Positions 47,901 to 59,800 of a stretch of DNA of 64,000 bases are shown here, piece after piece; within the stretch, counting starts at the first letter, position 1; each line of letters begins with the position of its first letter. The notes under the pieces are model-generated. The model saw only the letters and a list, made by a program, of their open reading frames with translations. It was not told where the DNA came from and did not search any database. The DNA is from Chamaecrista fasciculata. Its lineage: Eukaryota > Streptophyta > Magnoliopsida > Fabales > Fabaceae. The position numbers and the translations under genes were made by a program. The stretch is taken from NCBI GenBank assembly GCA_003254925.1, contig QANZ01004226.1:1-64000 (forward strand), read 5' to 3'.

Positions 47901-49734
47901 TAGTTAGTTGCACACTTGCACCATTGAGTTGGGGACTCCTAGTTTTATTAACAATTTTGTACGGCAAAGTTTTGATCAACAAAACTTAACTATAACCATC
48001 ACGTCGTCTTGAGGGTATTTTTCTAACCAGAGGATATTCATCAAGTAAATTGAGATACATTGTAATGTCAATAACATATAGATAGATACGGGAACAATTT
48101 AGGATTTAGTGTGAAAGTACCATTGAATGTATGAGGGGAGATGTTATCCCTTGTACTTTGTTCGGATTAACGTTTGACTATGAATAAATAAATCGACTTT
48201 TTGATTTTGATAAGTTTGTTATATTCATAATTTATACTTAGTATTATCAAAACTCAATAATCATATAGTTTTACTTTTATTCGTACCATCTTATTATTTT
48301 TAACCTTTTTAATAGTATGTTTTCTCTGTAAATTTCAACATTCCAGTATTATTCTATGAAGAACTAAGTTGGTCTCAAGTTAACTCATCCTTATTAACTC
48401 AAAGCCTCACACGATCAGAGAGAGGGATTAAGGTTTTTTTTATCCTTTAGTAGCCAAAATAAATAAATAAGCCGAGCTGAGTATTGGCAGCTTATAACTC
48501 AAGTGAGGGCATTAAAGTGAGGGCATTGAGGATGATGATTGATGGAATACGTGCATGCGGTTTGGGTTTCCACTTGGTTGGGTTAGATTGCAGTCCCTTG
48601 TACGAGAAACCCTTACATGTCAAATAAATAAATAATGACCTCGGGAAGATTTTGTTGGACAAAACTAGCCCAAAATTATGTGTATGGAATATTTTGTGGC
48701 CCAGAGGTACATGGGCTTCATAAACTCGCTACACCTTCCAGAAGTAGATGTTTACTGAGAAGGAAGCTTTGAAAAGGTTATGACAATTGTTTCTACCCCA
48801 GAAAAAGTAAAGTATGAGAAGTATATGATATGGATAGAAAGTTTTGGAGCATTTCTGGAATTGTGGGTATAAAGTATAAGAAGAAATGAATTGTATCGGA
48901 AGTATACAATAATGAAGGACACAAGAGGTTGCAGAAAAACCCAGCGATTAATTAGTGGAATCAGTGCGAAGTGGTGGTGGGCACAAGCAGGAGTGCTTGT
49001 AATAAAATAAACAAATTAATGGCCAATAATAATAATGATAATTAATATGTGATTCTCACACAGTTTAACATACATCCCTCGTATATGATGAAGTGATCTC
49101 TGGGGTTTGTTACATGATATGTAATATTAGCGTAAAGTTAATTATTATCTGAGTCTGTTTTGCATGCACTCATGCATCCCCCGCTTTAATAATGGCATGT
49201 GGACCTTTTTGGCATCTTCCCTAGGGATCATCTTATATGTGAACAAGACTTGTTGAATGAGATGGATGAACACGAAAAGTTAACTTTAGATGAAGACGTT
49301 GTATAATCATGCATGTATATATGTATGCTCTGGTCAAGTAATAATGTGGTTTGACGGAGACAAGCAAAGGAAATAAATACATCTTACAGATCCTATAAAG
49401 AGAGAGAAAGAAACAAGGGAGTTGAAATTATGAAGTTTGAATATATATATATGTAGATATAGATATAGAGATGTGTGTATGTGTGGGAGAGTAGTGAGAC
49501 ATGGATAGTTTTGTAGGATTGTGGGGAGGGAAAGGGGTGGGGGCATATAAGGCCAACAAGTCACGTGGGTGAAGTGCAGGGAGCACATAATTGCGAGAGA
49601 CTCACTCAATGAAACAAACACTCAAATATTCAATAACACACAAATTAAAGGCAAAGGCTTTAGTTCACTCATGAGTGTGGGGACATTATTCATTATTGTG
49701 GGGTGAGGACTGAGGAGATATGTGTACCTACTTA
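47901..49734. other. 3' flank and spacer; no gene seen
   Basis: The 3' untranslated region of the purine gene probably runs to about 48,200, ending with AATAAATAAAT-type signals. The remaining AT-rich DNA, with short GA and AT runs, has no recognisable gene or repeat family. Confidence 0.5.
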
Positions 49735-51453
49735 GGGTCTGTTTGGGAGCCCAATATTTTTCAATCCAATCTCATCTCATCTCATCTCATTCTAGGATTG
49801 GATGAACAGTACTGGATTGGTCTTTTTTTTCATCATCATCTCATCCACATCATAATCTCATTCACAACATCATCTCATTTTCTCTTACAATTACTAATCT
49901 ATCCCTACTTACACACCTATAATTACCTATACTTTAATACAAATATAAAAAAGAGAACTAGACAAAATAGTAATTTTACATACCCTCATTTATTACACTT
50001 ATAATTTTCTCTCTCCATCTATCATTTCTCATCATTTTTTTATCTTTTCCACTCACACATTTTTTTCTCTTTCTCTCTCTCTCACACACACATACACCTC
50101 TCTCTCTCTTTCACATACCCCACACACACTCTTTTATATATATATATATATATAGAATTTATATTAATTTAATTAAACAAAAAATTTATAATATTATTAT
50201 TTTTTTAGTTGCAATATTTCTCATTCTTCAATTATGCTTGTCTCTTATATTATTATAGAAAGAGTTAGGCATGTTCACGGGCCGGGTCCACGGCTGGGTC
50301 GGGTCACCGGGTCCACCAGGGTCCGGCCGGGCCAAATTTTTTTTTAAAATTTTATTTATTTATTCTATATATATTTTAACTTATATATATTGGTAAAACA
50401 ATTAATTTTGGATCAATTTAATGATGTTTTTATCAATAAAGACATTTAATTTGACTTAATTGTTAAAAAAATGTTGATTTAATTAAGATTAAATATATAT
50501 TTTATGTATATTTTTAATATACAATTGATAAAAATAATAATAGATATGTATTTCTTACAATTAAAAAAATATTTAGTAGTATAAAATATAAAAATAGTAT
50601 AATAAAAAGTAAAAAAAAAAAAAAAAAAATTGGAGGTACCCCGGGCCGGGCCGGGTCTAGACTAGCTAGACCCGGACCCGGCCCGAACACCATCGGGCCG
50701 GGCCGGGTCCGCCGGGTTGGGCTGGGTCCATGAACACCCCTAGAAAGAGTAATGCTGGGTCCATGAATATTAGGCCATACATTTAGGACCAAAATGAACC
50801 TTTCACCACACATTTTATTACAATTTAGTGTTGTTTTGTAATTTGCTATTTGGTCCTCAAACTATTATTTGTTATTTTTTTGTCGTTGAATTTCATAAAT
50901 AGACCCCATTATTAATGATTGGGGTTTTCTACAAGGCCCGAGTTATCATTTACACATGTTAGAGATTGATTAATTGGAACAGTTCGAATTTATGGACCAA
51001 ATTGTATTCTTAAAAATAATTCCAATATTATTTTCATTTTGGCCCCTAATCTCATCCACTTGGATTTGGATTGACCCCTAACCCTCAATCCAAAATTTTC
51101 TCATCCTCACAATTTCCAATACCATATCACACTTCCCAATATCATCTCATCTCAATCTCATTTCAATCAAAACACAACCAAACACCTATCATCTCATCTC
51201 ATCTCATCTCATTATTTCCTACCATTTCTACCCCTATACAAATCACAAAAATCCATCTATTTTTTTCTACCAATCACAATCATTACAACCCCTTTTATAT
51301 AATTTCACACCCTATTTAACATCATTCTCAATAAAATCACCCAAACACCAATACATCATCTCATCTCATCCAATTAAAAAATAATCTCATCCAATCCATT
51401 TGGATTGGATTGGATTGGATTGGATTATAATTCCATGTCTCCCAAACTGACCC
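49735..51453. mobile_element. PIF/Harbinger-like (Tourist-type) element with nested insertions
   Basis: The left end GGGTCTGTTTGGGAG and right end CTCCCAAACTGACCC are inverted repeats. They are flanked by TTA on both sides (49732-49734 and 51454-51456), the target duplication typical of PIF/Harbinger. Subterminal arms contain runs of ATCTC and complementary GGATT. The element is about 1.7 kb including a nested hAT-like insertion. No transposase frame was seen, so it is non-autonomous. Confidence 0.75.
50266..50742. mobile_element. hAT-like non-autonomous element, GC-rich ends, nested
   Basis: The left end TAGGCATGTTCACGGGCC pairs with the right end GGGTCCATGAACACCCCTA. It is flanked by a perfect 8-bp duplication GAAAGAGT (50258-50265 and 50743-50750), the hAT signature. 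The ends consist of GGGCCGGGTCC-type repeats, while the centre (50340-50630) is extremely AT-rich. It was inserted into the Harbinger-like element and so is younger than it. Confidence 0.8.
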
Positions 51454-51872
51454 TTAATTATTACGAGCTAGATACCTTCATACGGTCATATGCAAATGGC
51501 AACTTGGTGTTGACGTTTTATGTATATATATATGTATTGTGTTACAAATTCACCAAACCTGGGAAACCGTGCCAATCATAATCATCATCAACTCTAATTT
51601 CACTCTCTTTAAAATATATGCTCTTCATATGGAGTATAGATCCTTTTTAACTTCTCCATAGCCCATGTGCTCTATATTTGATTTTGAATGAATGAATCAA
51701 TCAAGTAAGCAAATAATGGAAGCAAGCAAGCAGGCAAGGCCAAATATATGAGACATGAGAAATAATGTCATAGGGAGTTTCGCTTTCACCCTTGGGAAGT
51801 TCAGTTCTATTGTACCTTTCAATTTACTCGAAATTTGTATAAGAAAAATGTCAGGACTCCCTTGAGCCAGCA

Positions 51873-51918
<46 letters not shown>

Positions 51919-52284
51919 CACTTTTTCTGTCTGAGGGATGAGGAAGTAAGGAAGGAAGGAAGTTACATAGTATACATACATAGGTAACAAAACATATATA
52001 CATACATATATACAAGAACAAGAAGAGGGGGCAGAAGTGAGAAGGAAGGAAGAAAGTGAAAGAGGTAGAAAGTAGAAAGTGGGAAAGGATGATGGAAAAA
52101 GACAGGATTGGAATGTAAAGCACACACACCAATTCATACACCCTAACCACCCATCATGTTTCACCACCTGGGAGCACCACCTACCCTTATACTTTAATTT
52201 CCTCATCATTTGACTCCTCTCTCTCTCCTATTTCTTTCTTCCTTTCTTCTTTTTTTTTTAATTATTCTAAATACTAAATATTAA

Positions 52285-52827
52285 AGGTCAAAACTTTATT
52301 TTGGTATTCAAATTTATAAGATAAATTTTATTTTAGTCCTCAAACTTATTTTTCTTTCATTCTAGTCCATAACTTTTTTTTTCAATTTTGTTTTGATCCT
52401 CAAACTTTCTTTTTCTCCACGTACTATTAATTCAAAATTTGATTTCATTTGTTTTTTTCTATCTCTGAAATGGGAAGCTGACTTGCACTATTTCTCTTTA
52501 AATATGTCTTAATAAGTGAATTGACAAAAAGAAAGAGAAATTTTTTAAAGAAAAATTAACTACAAATTTAGTCTCTAATTTGTGGTTAAGGAGGATGATT
52601 TTTCTTTCTATTTTTGTCAACTTACTTATTAAGACATATATGAGAGAAAAATCGTTCATCTCAGTTGTCCAAATCAGAAATAATAGCAGAAACTAAATAA
52701 AATCATGTTTTTCATCAATGGTAGAACAAATGAGAAAACTTGAAGATTAAAGCAGAACAAAAGAAAAAAATTAAGGGCTAAAACAGAATTGATGATATTA
52801 ATTGAGGACCAAAATAAAATTGTGACC
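52285..52827. mobile_element. Fold-back element, family F (copy 2)
   Basis: The left end is GGTCAAAACTTTATTTTGGT and the right end is ACCAAAATAAAATTGTGACC. It shares ends and the internal AATAAGTGAATTGACAAAAAG with the copy at 27189-27681. Confidence 0.7.
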
Positions 52828-54668
52828 AAATACTAAATAGTTGTTTTTGGCTTGGGAATCTCAGAGACCAACACCCACAGGCCACACAGGGGACCCCCTC
52901 CTGTTCTCGAAAGGGTTAAAGGGCCCAAACCTTATATCAGGTAGACAGCTTGCTGTGATTTCTAAGACTCCCTGGCTGCCCTGCTTCTTTGACCTTTGTT
53001 TTTATTTCATCAATCTTAGCTTTAGGACCCCTATATATTTCAAATTTCCATCATCTAAAGTGATCAGAAGATATATAATACATATTTCCTCTCCATCAAT
53101 ATTCATCATTTTAGAAGACCAAACCAATATATATATATATATATATATATATTTTATGACAGTTGGATATGGAGTGTACACCACTTCAGACATACATAAA
53201 TACATACGTACATACCTTCCATGTGAACTTTTGGGTCCCATCTCTCACTCTCTCTCTATCCCACAAACACTAACCAAGTTATAATGAATCCATCATTCCT
53301 CAATTCAATTACTCTCTAATCATCTCATTTCATTCCATATATGGACTTCATATAGGATCCATTTATAACTTTGCAAAGCAATCTGTGTAGAGACCAATTT
53401 ACATCGTACACGTTGTAGGCAGCCACTAATTAATCCATTAATTAATGATGATGTCCTATACTATTCTATTCTAGACTACTAGATAATGCTACTATGCCTT
53501 ACCCTCCATCCTCAGTCCTCACTGATCACATTCTTCTCTACAGTACTTGCATGCCTCTGGGTTTTGAATAAACTTACTGGTTTTATTCATTAGACAACAT
53601 GGGTGACTCAATAAATAGCAGTAAGTACCTAGTAAGTAACTGCAGGACCAACACACAGAATCATGTGAACACAGACGTGGATTTGTCTCTATATTCCTAT
53701 TCTAGGGTTACACTTGACCATTTTTTTTTATTTTTATTTAAAAATATATTATAATATATTTGTCTTACTTTTTTATTAGCTGAACTTTTGAATCCAGGTA
53801 TATTTGCTCTGTGCTGTATTATATTTGATTTTGATATTCCTTATTAATTAATGTATTAGTATTATATAAGTGTCCCTGGGGAATGATGATACTTAATGCT
53901 ATTAATCTCTTTCTCTCTCTCTTAATAGCCCTTTACACATTTGCCAATACCTATCTTTGGTAACTGTGGACAGAATGTATTGTTCTCGATTTTTGCTTTT
54001 CTTTTCATCATCGCTGAGCTGGGACGTTACATTTACAATTAATTACTAGAAAAATCAAAGCATAAAACAAATTATGAAATCATCACACACAAGGTTATAT
54101 TCTCACCGAAATAAAATACTATAATTATCTTATTATTTTAACATTTTATGTCTTTGGATTCTAACCCCCTCAAAATTCAAAATTCTTTAAAAAAAAAAAC
54201 AAAGCAAATCCGTGCATAAATTTCCCAAATGTGTGTGTGTCTTTGAATCTTGTGTTGTTGATTAGATCCCGATTATGTGTAATGCTGTGTTGGAACTTTG
54301 AATTCGTTTTTCGTGTTTGTGATGCTTGTCGTTAAATTAATTATTAGCATTAAAAAAGGGATGGTATATGAGCAAGTTGTGATTGTTAATGAGATAAAGT
54401 AGTCATCATGTTAGATTAATTAGCAAGAGAGCGTGTGAGTGCCCTGACTGGTGAATCAGAAATCAGAAAAGATACTTTTTTTTTTAATTTTTTGAAAAAA
54501 TAATGGTGTGATTTTTTTTTTCTGATCATGGCATTAAACAAATAGGATTAGGACTGTTGATAACGTGCGTACGTGTGTGTGGGCAGTGGGGTTTTAAAAT
54601 GAGCATAAATGATGGTGATTATATAAGGATTTTTTTTTTTTGGCTTGAGAAAAGTTGAAGTGAGTTGG

Positions 54669-54845
54669 AAATGGATCTTCGGCATTTTGATTTGGTCTAT
54701 TTTTGTGCATTTTAGGGAGACAAAGGAAGAGGTAGAGAGAGAAAATGTGGGTCCCACATATTAATTATTTTGTGGGACTCACACTTTCTCTCTCTACTTC
54801 TTTCTTTATCTCTCTAAACTGCACAAAAAATGCAGAGAATCCACT
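54669..54845. mobile_element. Hairpin MITE with GTAGAGAGAGAAA arms (copy 1)
   Basis: GTAGAGAGAGAAAATGTGGG at 54732 pairs with the complementary stretch ending at 54797. The outer arms (ATTTTTGTGCATTTTAG; ACTGCACAAAAAATGC) extend the hairpin. A related smaller element is nested in GIF1 intron 3 at 59272-59425. Confidence 0.6.
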
Positions 54846-54848
54846 TCC

Positions 54849-55026
54849 TAGGTGAGTTAGGCTCCGGAGGTTTATCAATGTCAGGGGAGGCTTCTAAGTT
54901 TTATAAGTGCTCATAGAAGTACTTACAAATCGTCTATCAATAAGGTCCTGATATTGGCAGTGAGAATCGAACTCACGACCTTATAGATTATGAGTCGACT
55001 ACTTATCAACTGGGCTAACTTAGTAA
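54849..55026 (-). mobile_element. tRNA-derived SINE, minus strand (same family as 27774)
   Basis: On the minus strand it reads AGCCCAGTTGATAAGTAGTC (A box), then AGGTCGTGAGTTCGATTCTC (B box), a body with GTAAGTACTTCTATGAGC, and GGAGCCTAACTCACC at the end. It is parallel in order to the SINE at 27774-27975 but diverged. Confidence 0.75.
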
Positions 55027-55027
55027 T

Positions 55028-55110
55028 ACTCCCTCCGGTTCTGAATATCTGATGTTTTGGAGAACTTTTTTTGTTCCAAAATATCTGATGTTTTATAAAT
55101 TCAAGATAGC
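55028..55110. mobile_element. Stowaway-like end (TACTCCCTCCGG), truncated
   Basis: TACTCCCTCCGGTTCTGAAT followed by ATCTGATGTTTTGGAG matches the usual terminal sequence of Tc1/mariner-derived Stowaway MITEs. No complementary right end could be found downstream, so it seems to be a fragment. It abuts the SINE. Confidence 0.45.
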
Positions 55111-56190
55111 ATTAATTATTTGTTTACCATTTTATCCCTATTAAATATAGTATAGTCATAACTGAATAAGCATTTCCCAAGTATATATATTATTTTCAAT
55201 ATGGATAGTTTAATTTTTTATCTCATTTTTCTCTTCATTCTAGGTGAGCCAATCATTTCCTTAATACGTGTACGTAATTGGTAATTAACGTGGGTTTTAA
55301 GAAATGAAAAGGAAGAAAGCGCGTGAGAAGCGCGTGAGAGGAATCTGTTACAGGGAAGCTACGTCAGCAGCATTAAATAAGGGAGACCAAAGCGGTTGAA
55401 TGGAAGGATGGTCTTCATCCACACATTGTGATCAATGTTCAACGTGGTGCTTTCTCTTCCTCCTCCCTATCTATGTCCCACCTACCTATTGCCTAGCTTG
55501 TCCTAATTTTGATTATTTTAAGATTTTTTAACATTTCTAATAACATTATTTGTTTTTTTTTATCCACCCGTTGTTTTGAATATTGTGTGGACTCATTTAA
55601 AATTTGGTCAATATCGTATCTTTGGTTAATAATACTTAAGATTTATGTTATTTAGATGAAGGAGCAAATAATTTAAAGCCTTCTTAATTATATTGATTCT
55701 AGAAATAATTCACTAACTAACAAATATTCAATTCAAACAAAATCTAACATGCGAACTAATCAACTCAACGACTATATGTGTATAAAAAAAAACTCAACGA
55801 CTATAGGAGAGTAAAAACCCTAACAAAAAATGTTTTTTTTTTCCCTTAAATCATTAGGTTCTTTAGCTTAATCATTTTATTAGTTCAAATGAAGAGAAGA
55901 TTAATTTAAGCTAGATAGAATTATAACAATAATACAATCTTTTCAGATAAATATTTAACAAGATTATACTGTTAAGTCTTACACTCAAAATTTTCGATTA
56001 AATTCAACGAAATTTTAATTAATTTACACATTTAGTAAAAAAATGAATAAATATATATTTTAAACCTCAAAAGTATAATACAAGTTAACAATTTTATTTT
56101 TAAAATTTAAAAAATATAATACAAGTTATTCTATTAATTAAAATTATTTTATATAGATTAATTTAAATTTATAAAGACAATATATATATA

Positions 56191-56325
56191 GGGTAAATTA
56201 CACTTTGGTACCCTGTGGTTTGACCCTATTTCACTTTGGTACCCTGTGGTTTGAAACTTGACACTTTGGTACCCTGTGGTATTCTCCATTAANCAAACCA
56301 CAGGGTACCAAAGTGTAATTTACCC
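56191..56325. mobile_element. Family B MITE (GGTACCCTGTGGTT), copy 2, with an N at its hairpin turn
   Basis: It starts GGGTAAATTACACTTTGG and ends CCAAAGTGTAATTTACCC. The left half carries three tandem ACTTTGGTACCCTGTGGT units and the right half only one. The N at 56293 lies where the hairpin would turn. The missing part of the right arm suggests the element is collapsed in the assembly. It lies about 520 bp upstream of the GIF1 ATG. Confidence 0.8.
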
Positions 56326-56459
56326 ATATATATATATATTAAACAATAATAACATAAATGAGATTTTAAAAATTCACTGATATATTTACTCGTTGTCTTA
56401 ATTGTTGATTTGTTTAATAATATTTATATTCTGATGTCTGACATTGTCTCTCTCATCCA

Positions 56460-56844
56460 TCACGTGACCTACTTTTGAGAGAGAGAGAGAAAGGGACACG
56501 CAGTTCTAGAGAGGGGAAAAGGGTGACACAGAAGAACCCAAGAAAAGAGCCAATCCAAACAACTCCCCTTCCCTTCTTCTCTCTCAAATCAATAACATTA
56601 AACATTTACTTCTAACATTTAAAGTTTAAACCCCTCTCTCTCTCTTTCTCTCTCTCTCTAATAATAATATCTTGTTCATCTTTTTCTTCTCTTTATCAGT
56701 GAGGCCAAGAAGGAGAAGAAGAAGAAGGCAAAAAAAACTTAAAAACAACGACAACAACAGAGAGAGGGCTTCTTCTGTTTCACTACTCTTCCTCTTCTTC
56801 TTCGTTCTGAAATCCTTTCTGCTAGCAAAAGAAAAATACCAAAT
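56460..56844 (+). promoter_or_regulatory. GIF1 proximal promoter and leader
   Basis: CT-rich stretches at 56633-56658 and later (CTCTTCCTCTTCTTC) characterise the probable 5' leader, with no ATG between about 56,630 and the GIF1 start at 56845. A GA-rich stretch lies at 56477-56490. The exact transcription start is unknown. Confidence 0.4.
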
Positions 56845-59800
56845 ATGCAGCAGCACCTGATGCAGATGCAGCCCATGATGGCAGCTTACTACCCCAACAA
56901 CGTCACTACTGATCACATTCAACAGGTTCATTTTCATCATCCTTCTTCTCCCATAAATTATTTCTAGAATCTTCCCTTAATTTCAATCTTCCTTTTGTAT
57001 TTGGGTTTCGAATATATATATATCATCAGGGGGAGCAGTCTTTGTGGGTCTTTGTATGCCCACTTTTAGTACCGCTTCCTCGCTGCTTTAATGTCTCTCT
57101 TTTTATTCTCTCTTTATTCTCCCCTTCTTCCCTTTCATTTGTCACTTTCTGCTATTCATTTCTTAGCTTACGTAATTCTATTTCAGTCTTCCTACTTTTC
57201 TATATTTATTTATTTACTCCCATATTTTCTCATCTCTCCTTTCATCCACCGTCTCCGACCTTCCTCTTCCCTTTTTCGAAATTTCATCCTCCTCTGTTTG
57301 TGAACGCTTTTTTCACATGTGCCTTATTTACTGTTCTTCAGGCTTCTAATTATTATTATTATTATTGTTGTCCCTGTGTGTATGTCTTTATTATTAGATC
57401 AACGCTTCTTTATTTGGCCTTTCTTTCTTTTATATCTTTGCCGTTGATTAAATAATCCCCTTCACGTATCTCGCTTTTTCCTGGCTTTTTTTCACTCACT
57501 AGTAGTGTCGTCTACTCATATCCCACTTTGAGTGTCACTGCTATTTTTCTTTTATTCCTTTTTTTACTCATACTATAATATTAAGGCATAGAAATGAAGA
57601 TATGTATATACGTGTTCCACTTCAGTAGTCTCTGAGTATTTCTCTCTCAATCTGAGAACAATATCAATATTCCACCACTTTTGTACATATAAAGTAGTCT
57701 CAGTCGTCACTCTAACATAGTACTGCCTTATTCTGTTGAGCTGCAATGTTTGATGCCTTACAAGAAATCATAAGTGTAAACTTCAGAAAAGGGTTTATGA
57801 TATGTGACGGAAGTGAAATGTCCAAGTGCTTAATAATATGTATTGTTGTCTTTAGTTTATCTCTTTTCACTAATATTGCTATGTATATAGTCTTCTTTCT
57901 GATTTCTTTTTTATTTTATTTTTAATCTTCACGCAGTATCTGGATGAGAACAAGTCCTTGATTCTGAAGATTGTTGAGAGCCAAAACTCAGGAAAACTGA
58001 GCGAGTGCGCCGAGTAAGAACTAGTCAGATTATATATTTTGAAGTTTGTTTTGTTTCTTAAATTCCTGACACTTTCAGACAAGCAAGTTTAAATTTCCAT
58101 CTACTTAATCAATAACGTATTTATTATGGTGAAACTGTGAAGCCTTATTAATTTTGTAGTATCATGGGTGAGAAGAATATTTAATATGGCTGATCCTCCT
58201 TTGTCAAGCTTATTAAATATTTATTATTTCACGTGACATTGAAATTTACAGAAAGTTTTACATTAGTATTTGAAGTTAATTGATTAGCAGCTTCTTTTGT
58301 TTGTATATCTGGGTCCTACGGTATGGTTAACTTGTGGTCATATGCTTGATTAGGTAGTTTTTGATATGTTCAAAGCAATCGTGTTGACTGTTGAGAGTCT
58401 TTACAATTCCTTCAGTTTAAGGCACATTTTACAGTCAGCTATTATTACATGTCTCAAAATATTGTTGATAATAAACATTCATTCATCACAACTTATGCTA
58501 CTCCCAATATGATGGAAACATTATAATGAAAATTAGTTTGTGATTGAGTGGGGTCTTCAAAGTTCATAGCCTTCATAAATATGCCTTTTATCTTCTGAGA
58601 TTTGCAGCAGCATTGTTCTGAGTTCTGACATGAAAAAGGTTTCTTCTGGTTCTTGTTGTTCATAGAATGAATTTTGGATTTTCAACTATATAAACATCTT
58701 TGACTTGTCAGCATCAATATTCTTTATTTGTATTTTGTCGGAGGCTAAAGTGTGACAATGCTTATATATATAATATATATGCCTTGTGTGAATGACAATA
58801 TTGTTTCAGGAACCAAGCTAGGCTGCAGAGAAACCTCATGTACCTTGCTGCCATAGCTGATTCTCAGCCCCAACCACCAACCATGCCTGGTCAGGTACAT
58901 ACATACATACTCACATGTAACATAGTAACATACTCACACGCACACACACACACATTTATATATAGGCTAAAAATGCACAACCCCCCTCCCCTTAATATAA
59001 CTCCAGTCACTGACTCACTGGGTAAAAAAAGGTTTTGTGCAAAAGATCTCTTTTGTTAAGATTTTCATTCAAAAAATTAAGTTCTTGTTTTATAATTTTA
59101 TGATTGTTACGTTGTTGCATTTTAAATTTTTAAAATTAAAATTAATTATTGTTGTAATAAATACAAGCAAAAAAAATCTTTAGTTTTTGAATAAAAATTC
59201 TAACATAAGGTTTTATTTGTACAAAACTAAAGTTCAGCGAGTCTTTCACCACTTTTCATAGGTCAATGGGCAATTTGGATCCTCTACAGTACACTATAAG
59301 TATAGTGTTAAGAGAGAAATGAACAAGTAGAGAGAGAAAGTGGGTCTCACCGACACTTTCTCTCTCTACCCTATTCCATTTTCTCTTAGCATTACACTCC
59401 TGAAGTACTATAAAGAATCCAAATTCGTCAATGATCGGTTTTTTTTGCATTCTGACTAAGGTTCAGAGTAGTTTTGTGCGTTTTAGCCTTATATATGTAT
59501 CTTACACTACATGACTGTTTTTCATTCAAAAACATCATCATCTGATCCTGATATATATATATAGTACCCAAGTGGTGGGATGATGCAGCAAGGGACACAG
59601 TACATGCAGGGTCAGCAAGCACAGCAGATGACACAGCAACAACTAATGGCTGCAAGATCCTCCCTTGTGTATGCTCAGCAGCCATACTCAGCAATTCAGC
59701 AACAACAAGCTGCTTTCAACAGCCAACTTGGCATGTCCTCAACCTCTGCTGTAACTCCTGGCCTTCACATGTTGCAGACTCCTGATCATCACAATCATCA

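Larger units (their letters stand above)
51454..56190. other. Repeat-rich intergenic region, distal upstream of GIF1
   Basis: Contains a (GA)n run (about 51876-51914), an (AT)n run (53127-53153), family F copy 2, a hairpin element, a SINE and a Stowaway-like end (listed separately). Positions 52,845-52,990 are a less AT-rich stretch without assignment. Around 55,315-55,500 is a non-repetitive stretch with two GCGCGTGAGA copies and ACGTCAGCAG that could be regulatory DNA for GIF1. No gene was seen. Confidence 0.5.

Noticed and set aside
51697-52209. 170-codon minus-strand frame with Ser-Leu repeats
   Set aside because: Driven by the (GA)n microsatellite; no homologous family.
57042-57455. 137-codon open frame, hydrophobic
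   Set aside because: It lies in the pyrimidine-rich first intron of GIF1; CT-rich DNA gives Ser/Phe/Leu-rich frames by chance.
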